This document shows positions 37,484 through 46,899 of a DNA stretch of 64,000 nucleotides, in pieces. The stretch is from contig CAVRAV010000001.1 of assembly GCA_963719165.1 (NCBI GenBank), forward strand, positions 1,922,001 to 1,986,000, written 5' to 3'. Made by a program: the position numbers and the translations under genes. This stretch comes from JAOUEA01 sp963719165 (GTDB taxonomy: Bacteria; Actinomycetota; UBA4738; HRBIN12). Within the stretch, counting starts at the first letter, position 1; each line of letters opens with the position of its first letter. The notes under the pieces are model-generated. The model saw only the letters and a program-made list of their open reading frames with translations. It had not been told where the DNA came from and ran no database searches.

Positions 37484-37897
37484 TCAGCTGCGCGCCGCCT
37501 CCACCTTCCGGAGCCTGGCGCACAGCTCGATCAACAAGGTCCGCATCATCTCCGGGTGCTGGTCCAGCATCCGATTGAAGCTCCAGGAAGGGACCACGAG
37601 CGTCTTCAGCTCGCTCGTCGCGGTGACCGTCGCGGACCGGGGCTTCCCGTCGATCAGGGAGATCTCCCCGAAGTAGTCGCCGGCGGCGATCGAGCCCACG
37701 ACCTCGCCGCCGACCGAGGCATCGGCCGTGCCCTCGAGGATGAGATGGAACCCCACGGCGGTGTTGTCCTCACCCACCACGAGCTGGCCGGACGAATGGA
37801 CGACCACCTTCGCGATCTCCATCACCTTGCGCAGGTCCCGCTCGGACATCCCGCTGAACAGCGGCACTCCTCGCAGCGATTCGATCTCCTCCAGCAT
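37484..37897 (-). CDS. Cyclic nucleotide-binding (cNMP/CRP-like) domain protein
   Basis: 137 residues from an ATG with GGGGAGG upstream. One cNMP-binding barrel: LRGVPLFSGMSERDLRKVMEIA, FHLILEGTADAS, and the phosphate-binding cassette AGDYFGEISLIDGKPRSATVTA with Glu and Arg in place. No DNA-binding domain. It may sense cAMP, for instance from the cyclase at 58680, but this is inference. Confidence 0.9.
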   Translation of the reverse strand: MLEEIESLRGVPLFSGMSERDLRKVMEIAKVVVHSSGQLVVGEDNTAVGFHLILEGTADASVGGEVVGSIAAGDYFGEISLIDGKPRSATVTATSELKTLVVPSWSFNRMLDQHPEMMRTLLIELCARLRKVEAARS

Positions 37898-37978
37898 GGG
37901 CCTCCCCGCCTCCGTCCGTCTTCCTTCCGATGCGAGCGAAGCATAGACCGAAGGCTCCCCGCGCCGCGCCGGGGCCGT

Positions 37979-39550
37979 TCAGACCACGGGCCGCTGGCTG
38001 GGAAACATGATCAGGTCCCGAAGGCTCGGGGCATCCGTGAGGAGCATCAGGAGCCGGTCGATGCCCATGCCCAGCCCCCCGGCGGGGGGCATGCCGTGTT
38101 CGAGGGCGCGCAAGAACTCCTCGTCCAGAGGGTGGGCTTCTTCGCCCAACGTGTCCTTCATCTGCTGTTGGAGCTCGAACTTCGCACGCTGTTCGAGCGG
38201 GTCGGACAACTCGGAGAACGCGGTGACGAGCTCGAGCCCCCCGGCGACGAGGTCGAAATGCTCCGTGAGGCCCGGGTCATCGCGGTGGGGTCGCGCGAGC
38301 GGCGACACGTCGCGGGGGAAGTCGCACACGAACGTGGGCTGCTCGATCGCTCCCTCCACGAGCTTCTCGAACAGCTCCTGCACGATCTTGCCCGGTCCCC
38401 ATCCGTCCTCCACGTGGACGTCATGGCGTTCGGCGATGGTGCGCAGGTCGGGCCGCTCGAGCGTCACCGCTTCGCCGGTGGCGTCCGAGACCGAGCCCAG
38501 GATGGTGATCCGCGCGAACGGCGGCGCGAGGTCGAGTTCCCGGCCCCGATACTCGATCGACAGGCGGTCGGGGTCCCGGTCGAAGATGGGCGCGACCGCG
38601 CGGGCGGATCGGATCACGAGCTCCTCGGAGAGCTCCATCATCGTGTGGTAATCCCCGTAGGCCTGGTACGCCTCGAGCATCGTGAACTCCGGATTGTGGT
38701 CGCGATCGATGCCCTCGTTGCGGAAGTTTCGGCCCATCTCGTACACGCGCTCGAGCCCTCCCACGAGCATGCGCTTGAGGAAGAGCTCCATCGAGATGCG
38801 CAGCTTCATCTCCTGGTCGAGCACGCGATGGTAGGTGGTGAACGGCCGCGCGTTCGCCCCGCCCGCCACGAGCTGGAGCATGGGACCCTCGAACTCGAGG
38901 AAGCCTCGGTCATCCAGCGTGCTGCGGATGGTCTTGAGCACTTCTGCGCGCGCTCGCGCGTACCGGCGGGGCCGCTCGTCCGCGATGAGGTGGAGGTAGC
39001 GCCTGCGCTGTTGCAGGTCCGGGTCCTGGAGCCCGTGCCACTTCTCCGGCAAGGGCCGCAAGCTCTTGGTGAGCATGGCGAGCCGTTGCACGAAGACGGA
39101 GAGCTCGCCGCGCTTCGTGACGCCGACGGTGCCGGCAGCGCCCACGATGTCGCCGAGATCGACCTCGCCGAGGACGGCGAGCGAGAGGGGGTTCATCCGC
39201 TCGGCGTCACAGAACAGTTGGATGTCGCCGGTGCGGTCGCGGATCACGAGGAACTGGAGCTTTCCCATGTCACGCTTCTGCACCACCCTGCCGGCGGCGA
39301 CGCGGACCTCGGCGGTCACCTCGCCTGGCGCCTCGCCGGGCGCGAGCGACGCGAACGCGGACCGGATGTGCGCGATCGGCACGGGTTCGGCCTCCCCCAG
39401 CACGCGTTCCAGCGTCAGCGCGAATGGATCGATCCCAGCGGAGCGAAGCCGATCGAGGCTCTCGCGCCGGGCCGCGAGGACCTCGGCCTCGCGCGACGAG
39501 CCCTCTTGGTCATCGAGCCCGTTGGGCTGATCCGGCGGCGGCTCAGCCAT
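37979..39550 (-). CDS. lysS: Lysine--tRNA ligase, class II
   Basis: 523 residues. The OB-fold anticodon-binding domain (EVTAEVRVAAGRVVQKRDMGKLQFLVIRD) is near 75-165; the class II core has motif 2 FRNEGIDRDHNPEFTMLEAY and motif 3 GLGMGIDRLLMLL close to the end. It charges tRNA-Lys. The start overlaps the coaX end by 8 nt. Confidence 0.98.
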   Translation of the reverse strand: MAEPPPDQPNGLDDQEGSSREAEVLAARRESLDRLRSAGIDPFALTLERVLGEAEPVPIAHIRSAFASLAPGEAPGEVTAEVRVAAGRVVQKRDMGKLQFLVIRDRTGDIQLFCDAERMNPLSLAVLGEVDLGDIVGAAGTVGVTKRGELSVFVQRLAMLTKSLRPLPEKWHGLQDPDLQQRRRYLHLIADERPRRYARARAEVLKTIRSTLDDRGFLEFEGPMLQLVAGGANARPFTTYHRVLDQEMKLRISMELFLKRMLVGGLERVYEMGRNFRNEGIDRDHNPEFTMLEAYQAYGDYHTMMELSEELVIRSARAVAPIFDRDPDRLSIEYRGRELDLAPPFARITILGSVSDATGEAVTLERPDLRTIAERHDVHVEDGWGPGKIVQELFEKLVEGAIEQPTFVCDFPRDVSPLARPHRDDPGLTEHFDLVAGGLELVTAFSELSDPLEQRAKFELQQQMKDTLGEEAHPLDEEFLRALEHGMPPAGGLGMGIDRLLMLLTDAPSLRDLIMFPSQRPVV

Positions 39551-40340
39551 GCTGGTCCTGCACCTCGTCGACGGGGGCCGGCTCCTTCTCGAACACCAGC
39601 CGGAGCCCTTCGAGCGTCAACCAGGGTTCGTGGTGATCGATGGTGGAGCAATGCGGGATCACGACCGGGGCGAGCCCGCCGGTGGCCACCACGGCCGCTT
39701 CGCCCAGTTCCTCGCGGATGCGCGTCACGATGCCGTCCACCTCGCCGGCGGTGCCGAAGATCAGACCGGACTGGATCGCCTCCACGGTGCTCTTACCGAC
39801 CACGCTGGGCGGCGCGGCGAGTTCCACGCGCGTGAGCCGCGCCGTCCGCGCGAACAGGCTGGCGGCGCTCGCCTGCATGCCCGGCGCGATCACCCCGCCC
39901 ATGAAGGCGCCCTCGGGCGAGACCACGTCGAAGTTCGTGGCCGTCCCGAAGTCCACCACGATGGCGGGTCCTCCGTACTTCGTGAAGGCCGCGAGCGTGT
40001 TCACCACCCGATCGGCGCCCACCTCCCTCGGGTTGTCGGTCAGGATCGGCACGCCCGTCCTGGTGCCCGGCCCCACCAGGACCGGTGGGAACGGGAGATA
40101 GCGGGCGGCCATCTCCCGGAACGCCGCAGTCACGTCCGGCACCACGGAGGCCACGACGAGCCCCGTCACCTCCGCCTGAAGGGACACGCCCCCTTGTTCC
40201 AAGAACCCCTCGAGCGCCAAGGCGAGCTCGTCGGACGTGCGGTCGGGCTGCGTGGACAGGCGCCAGGTATGCAGCAACTCGGAGCCCCGAAAGACCCCCA
40301 GAACGATCTCGGTGTTTCCCACGTCGGCTGCGAGCAGCAC
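39543..40340 (-). CDS. coaX: Type III pantothenate kinase
   Basis: 265 residues from a GTG. Motifs of CoaX: LLAADVGNTEIVLGVF (phosphate loop), GADRVVNTLAAF, AIVVDFGTATNFDVV and GGVIAPGMQAS. It phosphorylates pantothenate, the first committed step to CoA. It lies after panC in the same strand (121 bp gap, no panD between). Confidence 0.97.
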   Translation of the reverse strand: MLLAADVGNTEIVLGVFRGSELLHTWRLSTQPDRTSDELALALEGFLEQGGVSLQAEVTGLVVASVVPDVTAAFREMAARYLPFPPVLVGPGTRTGVPILTDNPREVGADRVVNTLAAFTKYGGPAIVVDFGTATNFDVVSPEGAFMGGVIAPGMQASAASLFARTARLTRVELAAPPSVVGKSTVEAIQSGLIFGTAGEVDGIVTRIREELGEAAVVATGGLAPVVIPHCSTIDHHEPWLTLEGLRLVFEKEPAPVDEVQDQHG

Positions 40341-40461
40341 CGCCGGTCCTCACCTCCAGGTGGACACGGGGACCATCGTGGCCCACAGTCTCCCCGCGCG
40401 ACAACCGGGGGCGGGCATCATCGTCGTCGCTCGGCAACTCGCAGCGGGCCGACGAGGCGGG

Positions 40462-41331
40462 TCAGGTGGCAGCGTCGGGTCCGTGCAGCAGGAGGTTGTC
40501 GATCAGGCGCGCGCTGGGGAGGACCGCCGCGACCAGGGCCCGGGCCGGCCGATCCGGCCCCAGCGTATCGACGACCTCGAAGGTGCCATCGTCCACGATC
40601 GCCACGTAGTCGAGTCGCGCGAGGGGAGCCGTCCCCACCTCGCGGGCCACGGCGGCCCCCAGGACATGGGCGTCTCGTTCGCCCCCCCGCGCCAGGACCG
40701 CGGCTTCGGATAGACCGAGGAAGAGGGTTCCGGCCTGCATCCGCTCCTCGGGCGTGAGGAGAGCGTTGCGGGACGAGCGAGCGAGCCCGTCGGCCTCACG
40801 CACGGTGGCGCAGCCCACGACGTCCACGATATAGTCAAGTTGCCTGACCATCTTCCGCACGAGGAAGAGCTGCTGCGCGTCCTTCTCGCCGAAGTAGGCG
40901 GCGTCGGGCGTCGTAAGGTCGAGGAGCCGGCGCACGACCCGCAGGACGCCTGCGAAGTGGCCCGGGCGCGAGGCTCCCTCCAGCCGCGATCCCAACGATC
41001 CGGGGTCGGGCGCGGGCAGATCGGCGCCGGGAGGGAACATCGAGGGCACGCTGGGGGCCCAGACCGCGTCGACACGGAGGCCTTCGCACCGAGCGAAGTC
41101 GGTGCCCTCGTCCCGGGGGTAGGCGGCGAAGTCTCCCTCATCCCCGAACTGCAGGGGGTTCACGAAGATCGACACCACCGCGAGATCCTGCTCTCGGCGA
41201 GCCCGGCGGATCAGCGCGTCGTGTCCTTCGTGCAATGCCCCCATCGTGGGGACGAGGCCCATGGATGCACCCTCCTTCCTCCGCGCCTGCGAGAAGAGGC
41301 GAAGCGCCTCCGCGGTTCGGATCACCTCCAC
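40462..41331 (-). CDS. panC: Pantothenate synthetase
   Basis: 289 residues from a GTG at 41331 giving MEVIRTAEALR, the usual family start; it overlaps the upstream gene by 10 nt. The nucleotide motif PTMGALHEGH, FVNPLQFG, KDAQQLF and SSRNALL are in place. It joins pantoate and beta-alanine with ATP, upstream of CoaX in the CoA route. A shorter GTG start at 41325 would give a GTGA overlap. Confidence 0.97.
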   Translation of the reverse strand: MEVIRTAEALRLFSQARRKEGASMGLVPTMGALHEGHDALIRRARREQDLAVVSIFVNPLQFGDEGDFAAYPRDEGTDFARCEGLRVDAVWAPSVPSMFPPGADLPAPDPGSLGSRLEGASRPGHFAGVLRVVRRLLDLTTPDAAYFGEKDAQQLFLVRKMVRQLDYIVDVVGCATVREADGLARSSRNALLTPEERMQAGTLFLGLSEAAVLARGGERDAHVLGAAVAREVGTAPLARLDYVAIVDDGTFEVVDTLGPDRPARALVAAVLPSARLIDNLLLHGPDAAT

Positions 41332-42185
41332 CGGTCGAACACCGCCTCCACGGCGGCGCGCCGCTCCGGCTCGAGGGAGCCGGACTCGGTTGCGAGTTCC
41401 AGCGCCACGCGACCCAGGGTGACGTACGCGGTCACGGCCTCGGGCGCATGAGCGGCCAAGGACTCGAGGTTGCGCTCGACCGTTCCCGCGTCGCCTCGGG
41501 CGGCCGGCCCCGTGAGCGCTCTCGCGGGCCCGAGATCGCGGACGTTGTCGAGCGTGGCGCGCTGCAGAGGTCCCATGGCCGCCCCCGGATCCGAGAGCCC
41601 CGCCGCACCGAAGAGCCTCGCGGCGACGCCCGAGGTGGCGACGAGGTAGTTCGACGCGAACACGGCCGCCGCGTGGTAGAGCGGCCGAAGCTCGTCGCTC
41701 AGGCGGAACGGCTGCCCGAGGAGGTCGGCGGCGATCCGCTCGGCAAGGACGTAGCCCTCCTCGTCGTCGGCGCTGACCGCGACCGTGCACCCGGGGATGC
41801 GGTCCAACGCGCGGGTGACGTCGGGGCAGGTCTGGAGCGGATGGATCCCCAGCCGCCGCGCCCCAGCCCTCCGCACGGGCTCCAAGACGGCAAGGCCGAG
41901 CGCGCCTGAAAGATGCGCCACGAACTGGCCTTCGCCGACCGCGTTCGCCGTGGCGAGGTCCTGGGCGGTGCTTGCGATGAGGTCGTCCGGGACCCCGAGC
42001 AGGACGAGCTCGCCCGCCCGGGCGGCCTCGGCCGGTCCCAGGAACGCGGCGTCCGGGAGGTAGCGGGCCGCGCGATCGCGGGTGGGCCCGCGCCCCGACA
42101 CCGCCACGACCGCGTGTCCCGCGCGGCCCAGGAGCACCGCCATCGCGGTCCCGACCTTGCCGGCGCCGACCACGGAGACCTTCAT
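41322..42185 (-). CDS. Rossmann-fold DUF2520-type oxidoreductase-like protein
   Basis: 287 residues from an ATG with CCGGAG upstream. An N-terminal NAD(P)-binding fold (MKVSVVGAGKVGTAMAVLL) and a C-terminal helical DUF2520 domain (LRPLYHAAAVFASNYLVA). These proteins resemble F420- or NADP-dependent reductases and often sit beside panC, as here. A ketopantoate-like reduction step has been suggested for such neighbours; that remains inference. Confidence 0.85.
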   Translation of the reverse strand: MKVSVVGAGKVGTAMAVLLGRAGHAVVAVSGRGPTRDRAARYLPDAAFLGPAEAARAGELVLLGVPDDLIASTAQDLATANAVGEGQFVAHLSGALGLAVLEPVRRAGARRLGIHPLQTCPDVTRALDRIPGCTVAVSADDEEGYVLAERIAADLLGQPFRLSDELRPLYHAAAVFASNYLVATSGVAARLFGAAGLSDPGAAMGPLQRATLDNVRDLGPARALTGPAARGDAGTVERNLESLAAHAPEAVTAYVTLGRVALELATESGSLEPERRAAVEAVFDRWR

Positions 42186-42204
42186 GGCACTCCGGTGCCG
42201 CGGC

Positions 42205-43551
42205 TCATCGGATCCACACGATGGGGCCGGTCGGCGTCGGCGCCCCCGCGGGGAGCCTCAGCGGCGTCAACCCCCCGCCGGCGAGCGTCGATAGGGCTCC
42301 CGCATCCTCGATGATGCCCGTCCCGTCGTCGGTGTACGTGGCGAACATCCCGCCGTTGATGGGACCGAGGAAGCGAGGCGAGCCCTGCCCGGCGGACGGA
42401 CCGGCGTCGAGTTCGAAGATGCCCCACCGATCCCCCAGCCGGCCGGTCACGAGCGCGAGTGACGCGTCCGAGGACCACCCGAGCACGCCGTCGAGCTTGA
42501 AGGCATCGGCGGCACCCCCGTAGGCGATCGCCTCATGCATCCCGAGGCCGCGGAAGAACAACGCAGCCCCCTTCCCCCCTCGAGGGCGCCCGTGCGGCTG
42601 GGTGCTTGACGGCCACGACGGCGCCAGGGCACGCCCGCTCGCGGGAACCACGAGCATGTCGGCCGCGGGCGATACCGCGGCGAGGGCATAGCCTTCGAGC
42701 ACGCGGTGGAACCGGCCGAGGCCCGCGAACACGATGCGTTCTCGCGACCCGTGACGCAACGTCAGGTAGGTTCGCAGGTCGTCGCGGCCGACCGTGAGCA
42801 CGTCCCCGCAGAGGCGTCGATCCACGCGCACCTCGGTTCCCGTCGGAGCGACCAGCCCTGCGAACATCACCTTGACGTGCCCGCAGCCAACCCCCCGGCC
42901 TCGTCGCACGCCCGCGACGCCCTCACCCCGGGCGCCCCACGCCATCAGGTCCGCGGTGAGCAGCGGCGTCACCTGGTCGGTGGGTTCGAGATAGCGCAGA
43001 ACCCCTCCCGTGAACCGACCGTCGGCTCGGCGGGACGTGACGCCGATCCAACCGTCACCGGCCCCGTAGGCGTTCACGAGCTCGACCGGCTCCCGGACCC
43101 GAGGGCCTTCGTGCGAATCGTTCGCCGCGAGGTCCCAGGTCCACAAGCGCGACCACCCGTCGCCATCGGCGACGGCGTAGACGAGTCGACCCGACAACCC
43201 CGTGGCGGGCGAGGCCGGAGGTGGTGTGTGAACGCGGATCCACGCGAAGGCCCCAGCCGCCACGATCGCGGCCGCCACGAGAGCCGCGGCCACGGTCGCC
43301 CCCGGCGCGATCCTCGCCGGCCCTCGCGACCGGATGCCGCTCCGCGCATCCCGCCCACCGTCCGGCGCCGACGCGGGGGCCGGCGTGGCGCCGACGGGTC
43401 CCGGCGCCGTCCGATCGCCGGGCGGCGTCGCGGTCGCGTCGGGAAGGGCCGAGGACACGGGACGGAACAGCGGGGCGCCACAGGACGGACAGACGCTCCC
43501 GTCCGCCTCGCCCGTCCAGTCGCAGCGCAGACAGAGACGCTCGAGGTTCAC
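42205..43551 (-). CDS. Zinc-ribbon membrane protein with external beta-rich domain
   Basis: 448 residues from a GTG that overlaps the folK stop as GTGA. An N-terminal zinc ribbon (Cys7, 10, 21, 24: CLRCDW...CPSCGAP), a Pro/Ala-rich linker, one TM helix (about 85-106), then an external domain with repeated strands of a propeller type (GRLVYAVADGDGWSRLWTWDL, GWSSDASLALVTGR, GGMFATYTDDGTGI). Not a named family. It sits in the folate/pantothenate operon, but nothing in it suggests those pathways. Confidence 0.7.
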   Translation of the reverse strand: MNLERLCLRCDWTGEADGSVCPSCGAPLFRPVSSALPDATATPPGDRTAPGPVGATPAPASAPDGGRDARSGIRSRGPARIAPGATVAAALVAAAIVAAGAFAWIRVHTPPPASPATGLSGRLVYAVADGDGWSRLWTWDLAANDSHEGPRVREPVELVNAYGAGDGWIGVTSRRADGRFTGGVLRYLEPTDQVTPLLTADLMAWGARGEGVAGVRRGRGVGCGHVKVMFAGLVAPTGTEVRVDRRLCGDVLTVGRDDLRTYLTLRHGSRERIVFAGLGRFHRVLEGYALAAVSPAADMLVVPASGRALAPSWPSSTQPHGRPRGGKGAALFFRGLGMHEAIAYGGAADAFKLDGVLGWSSDASLALVTGRLGDRWGIFELDAGPSAGQGSPRFLGPINGGMFATYTDDGTGIIEDAGALSTLAGGGLTPLRLPAGAPTPTGPIVWIR

Positions 43552-44057
43552 GCGGGTACCGCGCTCACGCGCAACGGCGGAGCGAATGGACGGGCGCCCT
43601 CGAGCGCGTCGGGGCCGAGGGTGATATCCACGAGGCGGGTCCCGTCGGGCAGCATCAGGTCCCCATCGAGCTCCAACAGCGGCAGGACGACGAACGCACG
43701 CCGGGCCATGCGCGGGTGGGGGATCGTGAGCGAGGGCTCGTCCAGCACCCGGGGGCCGATGAGCTCGATATCGATGTCGAGCGTGCGCGGACCCCACGGC
43801 ACGCCGCGAACCCGGCCCAGCGCCGCCTCCACCCGCTGACACGCCTCCAGGAAGGCGAGCGGCTCGAGCGCAGTGCGCACACGAAGGACCGCGTTCAGGA
43901 AATCCGGTTGCGGAGGACCGCCCACGGGATCGGTCTCCCAGACCCGCGACGACGACGCCACCGCGATCCCGTCCTCCGCATTCAGAGCATCCACGGCGGC
44001 CTGGAGGTTGCCGAGACGGTCCCCGAGGTTCGAACCGAGCCCGAGGTAGGCATCCAC
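43548..44057 (-). CDS. folK: 2-amino-4-hydroxy-6-hydroxymethyldihydropteridine pyrophosphokinase
   Basis: 169 residues from a GTG at 44057, 8 nt after the folB stop. Motifs: YLGLGSNLGDR, PQPDFLNAVLRV, WGPRTLDIDIELIG (metal-binding Asp pair) and IPHPRMARRAFVV. It puts pyrophosphate on the pterin before condensation by FolP. Confidence 0.95.
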   Translation of the reverse strand: MDAYLGLGSNLGDRLGNLQAAVDALNAEDGIAVASSSRVWETDPVGGPPQPDFLNAVLRVRTALEPLAFLEACQRVEAALGRVRGVPWGPRTLDIDIELIGPRVLDEPSLTIPHPRMARRAFVVLPLLELDGDLMLPDGTRLVDITLGPDALEGARPFAPPLRVSAVPA

Positions 44058-44065
44058 GATGCTGC

Positions 44066-44419
44066 TCAGTCCCCGCCCGCCGTGGCGGCGGCGGCGACGC
44101 CGTCGATCTGCAGCCGCTCCGCCGCCCGGGGCTTGTGCACGACCGCGGTGACCTTGACGACGTGCGGCATCGCGAGCACGTCCTCGGCGATCGCCCGGGC
44201 CATGACCTCGATGAGATCGAACGACCGCTCCCGCACCACGGCCCGTACCGCATCGGTGATCCCTCGATAGTCGGCGGTGGCTTCGATCGTGTCGTCCTCC
44301 ACCGCCACCTCGAGGTCGAGATCGACCACGAACGGCTGCGGAACGTCCTGCTCTTCGGGGCGGGCGCCATGGTGCCCCTCGGCACGGATGCCGCTCAGGA
44401 ACAGGCGGGCCTCGATCAT
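44066..44419 (-). CDS. folB: Dihydroneopterin aldolase
   Basis: 117 residues. ARLFLSGIRAEGHHGARPEEQ, FVVDLDLEV, DYRGITDAVR and SFDLIEVMARAIAEDVL are typical of FolB, and VTAVVHKPRA holds the catalytic Lys. It cleaves dihydroneopterin to the substrate of FolK. The ATG overlaps the hydrolase stop as ATGA. Confidence 0.96.
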   Translation of the reverse strand: MIEARLFLSGIRAEGHHGARPEEQDVPQPFVVDLDLEVAVEDDTIEATADYRGITDAVRAVVRERSFDLIEVMARAIAEDVLAMPHVVKVTAVVHKPRAAERLQIDGVAAAATAGGD

Positions 44420-45387
44420 GTCGCCGGCCCCTCGTCGTCATCGTCGACGAACCAATCGTCCGCCTCATCCTCCGCGAGGTCGACCCACGGGGGGCGACGC
44501 TCGAGCTGGAGCATGACCACGCCGTCCTTGCCGTCGCCGGCGTGCCCGTGGGGCGCTCGCAGGTACATCGCGCGCAGGTATTCGGCGACCATGGGGGCGA
44601 GCGTCTCGGGTGCTTCATCGGGCAGGAAGTGGCCGCAGCCGGGGAGGAGTCCGAGCGTGGAGGAGGCGATCGCCTCGTTCAACCGATCCGCTTCCTCGGT
44701 CGGGGCGAAGGGATCCTCCTCGCCCCACAGGATGAAGACGGGCACGCCGATCCCCGCAGGGTCGGCGGCGCGGGGGGAGCCTCCCTCGTCGAGGGCCGCC
44801 CTGTGCAGGGCGGCTGGGGCGTCGGCGTACGGACGCGCGTACGCGTCGATGAGCTCGTCGGTGATGCGTCCGTGCGCCCCTGCGCCCGCGGACAGGATCG
44901 AGCGCATCGTGGCGTGGACCTCCCCGGTTGCGGCCCGGCGCACGAGGGCCCTCAGCCCGGCGGGAGGGGCGGGGGCCTCGAGCGGGGACGGGGCGAGCAA
45001 GACCAGGGCGGCCACGCCGGGGAGATCGATGGCCAGGAGCTGTGCCACCGCACCTCCGGTCCCGTGAGCAACGACCGCGAAGCGCCCGATCTCCAGATGG
45101 TCGAGCAGCTCTCGGACGTACCCGGCCTGGGCGGCGATGTCGATCGGCCGGTCCTCGGGCATGGCGGATCCCCCGGCGCCCAGCAGGTCGGGCGCGATCA
45201 CGCGGAAGCGTGCCGCCAGGGCGGGAAGGAAATGTCGCCACTGGATCGACCAGAACGGGAACCCGTGCAACAGCAGCACGGGTGGCCCCGATCCCACATC
45301 CGTGTACGCCATCGGCCCCCCCGTGGTCTCGAACCGAGGGCGCGGGGTCGTTTCGACGAACGTGGCCGCTCCGGTCGACTCGCTCAC
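44416..45387 (-). CDS. Alpha/beta hydrolase-fold protein lacking the nucleophile
   Basis: 323 residues from a GTG overlapping the folP stop (GTGA). An alpha/beta hydrolase: oxyanion segment LLLHGFPFWS, acid in LWGEEDPFAP, His in PGCGHFLPDEAP. At the nucleophile elbow the usual GHSxGG reads AHGTGG, so a Gly replaces the Ser. The other catalytic residues stay. The tail is very acidic (DLAEDEADDWFVDDDDEGP). It is translated between folP and folB by overlaps on both sides. It may be a binding or lyase-like protein, or use another mechanism; a hydrolase role is not supported. Confidence 0.8.
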   Translation of the reverse strand: MSESTGAATFVETTPRPRFETTGGPMAYTDVGSGPPVLLLHGFPFWSIQWRHFLPALAARFRVIAPDLLGAGGSAMPEDRPIDIAAQAGYVRELLDHLEIGRFAVVAHGTGGAVAQLLAIDLPGVAALVLLAPSPLEAPAPPAGLRALVRRAATGEVHATMRSILSAGAGAHGRITDELIDAYARPYADAPAALHRAALDEGGSPRAADPAGIGVPVFILWGEEDPFAPTEEADRLNEAIASSTLGLLPGCGHFLPDEAPETLAPMVAEYLRAMYLRAPHGHAGDGKDGVVMLQLERRPPWVDLAEDEADDWFVDDDDEGPAT

Positions 45388-46241
45388 GGCTCGCACCCTC
45401 GGGCGATCGCGTCCACCACGCGGACCACGCGAACCATCTCCTTCACGTCATGGACGCGCACGACGTCCACGCCGTGAGCAACGCACCAGGCGACCGCGCC
45501 CGCCGTTCCCTCGACGCGGTCGACGGGATCGTCTACGCCCGTGAGCTCGCCGATGAAACGCTTGCGCGACGTCCCCACCAGCACGGGGACCCGGAGGTCG
45601 GCGAAGGTCGCCACGCCGTGGAGCAACGCGAGGTTGTGCGCGAGGTCCTTGCCGAACCCGATGCCCGGGTCCACGCAGAGCTGCGCGCGGGTGACGCCGG
45701 CGGCCACCGCGGCGCCGAGTCGCGCGGCGAGGAAGTCGCGGACCTCGGCCACCACGTCGTCGTAGCGCGGCTCGAGGTGCATGGTCTTGGGCTCGCCCCG
45801 CATGTGCATCAACACCAGGCCGACGCCGGTCTGCTTGGCCATCGGGAGCATCGCCGGATCCGCTGCAGCACTCACGTCGTTCACGATGTCTGCGCCGGCC
45901 TCGACGGCGTCGACGGCGACGGCGGCGTGGCGCGTATCCACGCTGATCGGGATATCGGGCGCCTCCCGGCGCAGGCCTCGGATGACCGGCTCGACCCGGG
46001 CGATCTCCTCCTCGATCGACACCGGATCCGCACCGGGGCGTGTCGATTCGCCCCCGACGTCCAGGATGTCCGCACCGTCTGCGATCAGCTGCAGCCCGTG
46101 TTTGATGGCATCGTCGACGCCAGCGAAACGACCGCCGTCAGAGAACGAGTCGGGCGTGACGTTGACGATGCCCATGACGAGCGTGCGGACTCCCGATCGG
46201 AGGTCGCGGTCACGGCAGCGCCAGATGGAGGCCTCGGCCAT
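45384..46241 (-). CDS. folP: Dihydropteroate synthase
   Basis: 285 residues from the ATG at 46241; TACGAT lies 7 nt upstream (an ATG at 46250 is closer to it). VMGIVNVTPDSFSDGG, DVGGESTRPGA, NDVSA, DPGIGFGK and GTSRKRF are the DHPS motifs. It joins the pterin with p-aminobenzoate; target of sulfonamides. First of the FolP-hydrolase-FolB-FolK coupled run. Confidence 0.97.
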   Translation of the reverse strand: MAEASIWRCRDRDLRSGVRTLVMGIVNVTPDSFSDGGRFAGVDDAIKHGLQLIADGADILDVGGESTRPGADPVSIEEEIARVEPVIRGLRREAPDIPISVDTRHAAVAVDAVEAGADIVNDVSAAADPAMLPMAKQTGVGLVLMHMRGEPKTMHLEPRYDDVVAEVRDFLAARLGAAVAAGVTRAQLCVDPGIGFGKDLAHNLALLHGVATFADLRVPVLVGTSRKRFIGELTGVDDPVDRVEGTAGAVAWCVAHGVDVVRVHDVKEMVRVVRVVDAIARGCEP

Positions 46242-46295
46242 GTCATCCATCGTAGTCGTGCGGCTCCCGGCTGCCGGGCCGGCGGGAGGCGTGGG

Positions 46296-46871
46296 CTATC
46301 GATCGCGGATGTAGGTCATGGCCTCCTGACGCGTCCGCGCGTCCGTGCGGAACAGACCCCGCACGGCGGAGGTCACCGTGACAGACCCGGGCTTCTTGAT
46401 CCCACGCATGGTCATGCAGAGATGCTCCGCCTCGATCACCACGAAGACGCCGCGTGGGTCCAGCGCGCGCTCGATCGTGTTCGCGATCTCGGTCGTGAGA
46501 CGCTCTTGCACCTGCGGCTTCTTCGCGAGCACGTCCACCACACGGGCGATCTTCGACAGCCCGGTGATCTGCCCCGCCTTGTTGGGGACGTAGGCCACGT
46601 GCGCCCGCCCGCTGAACGGGATGAGGTGGTGTTCGCAGAGCGACGTGAGCGGGATATCGCGAACCATGATCATCTCGTCGAAGTCGGCGCCCTCGACGAC
46701 CGTGACCAGTCGGGTGGGGTCCTCGCCCACGCCCGCGCAGATCTCCCGATACATGCGCGCGACCCGGTGAGGCGTCTCCTTCAACCCGCCGCGTCCCGTG
46801 TCCTCTCCGATACCTTCGAGGATGAGTCGTACGCCGTCGGCGATCTTGTCCTCGTCGAAGTGATCGCTCAC
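46296..46871 (-). CDS. folE: GTP cyclohydrolase I
   Basis: 191 residues from a GTG. Zinc ligands in SLCEHHLIPF and EHLCMTMRGIKKPGS, plus QERLTTEIANTI and the GTP-binding VTSAVRG. It opens GTP to dihydroneopterin triphosphate, first step of folate synthesis. TAGGAT lies 6 nt before the GTG. Confidence 0.97.
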   Translation of the reverse strand: MSDHFDEDKIADGVRLILEGIGEDTGRGGLKETPHRVARMYREICAGVGEDPTRLVTVVEGADFDEMIMVRDIPLTSLCEHHLIPFSGRAHVAYVPNKAGQITGLSKIARVVDVLAKKPQVQERLTTEIANTIERALDPRGVFVVIEAEHLCMTMRGIKKPGSVTVTSAVRGLFRTDARTRQEAMTYIRDR

Positions 46872-46877
46872 GCGGGC

Positions 46878-46883
46878 ATCCTA
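46878..46883 (-). promoter_or_regulatory. -10-like element TAGGAT (minus strand) of a leaderless transcript
   Basis: TAGGAT, GCCCGC, then the folE GTG at 46871: identical hexamer and spacing to the LytR_C gene at 19146. Confidence 0.55.
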
Positions 46884-46899
46884 GCGGCGCCGACCACGG

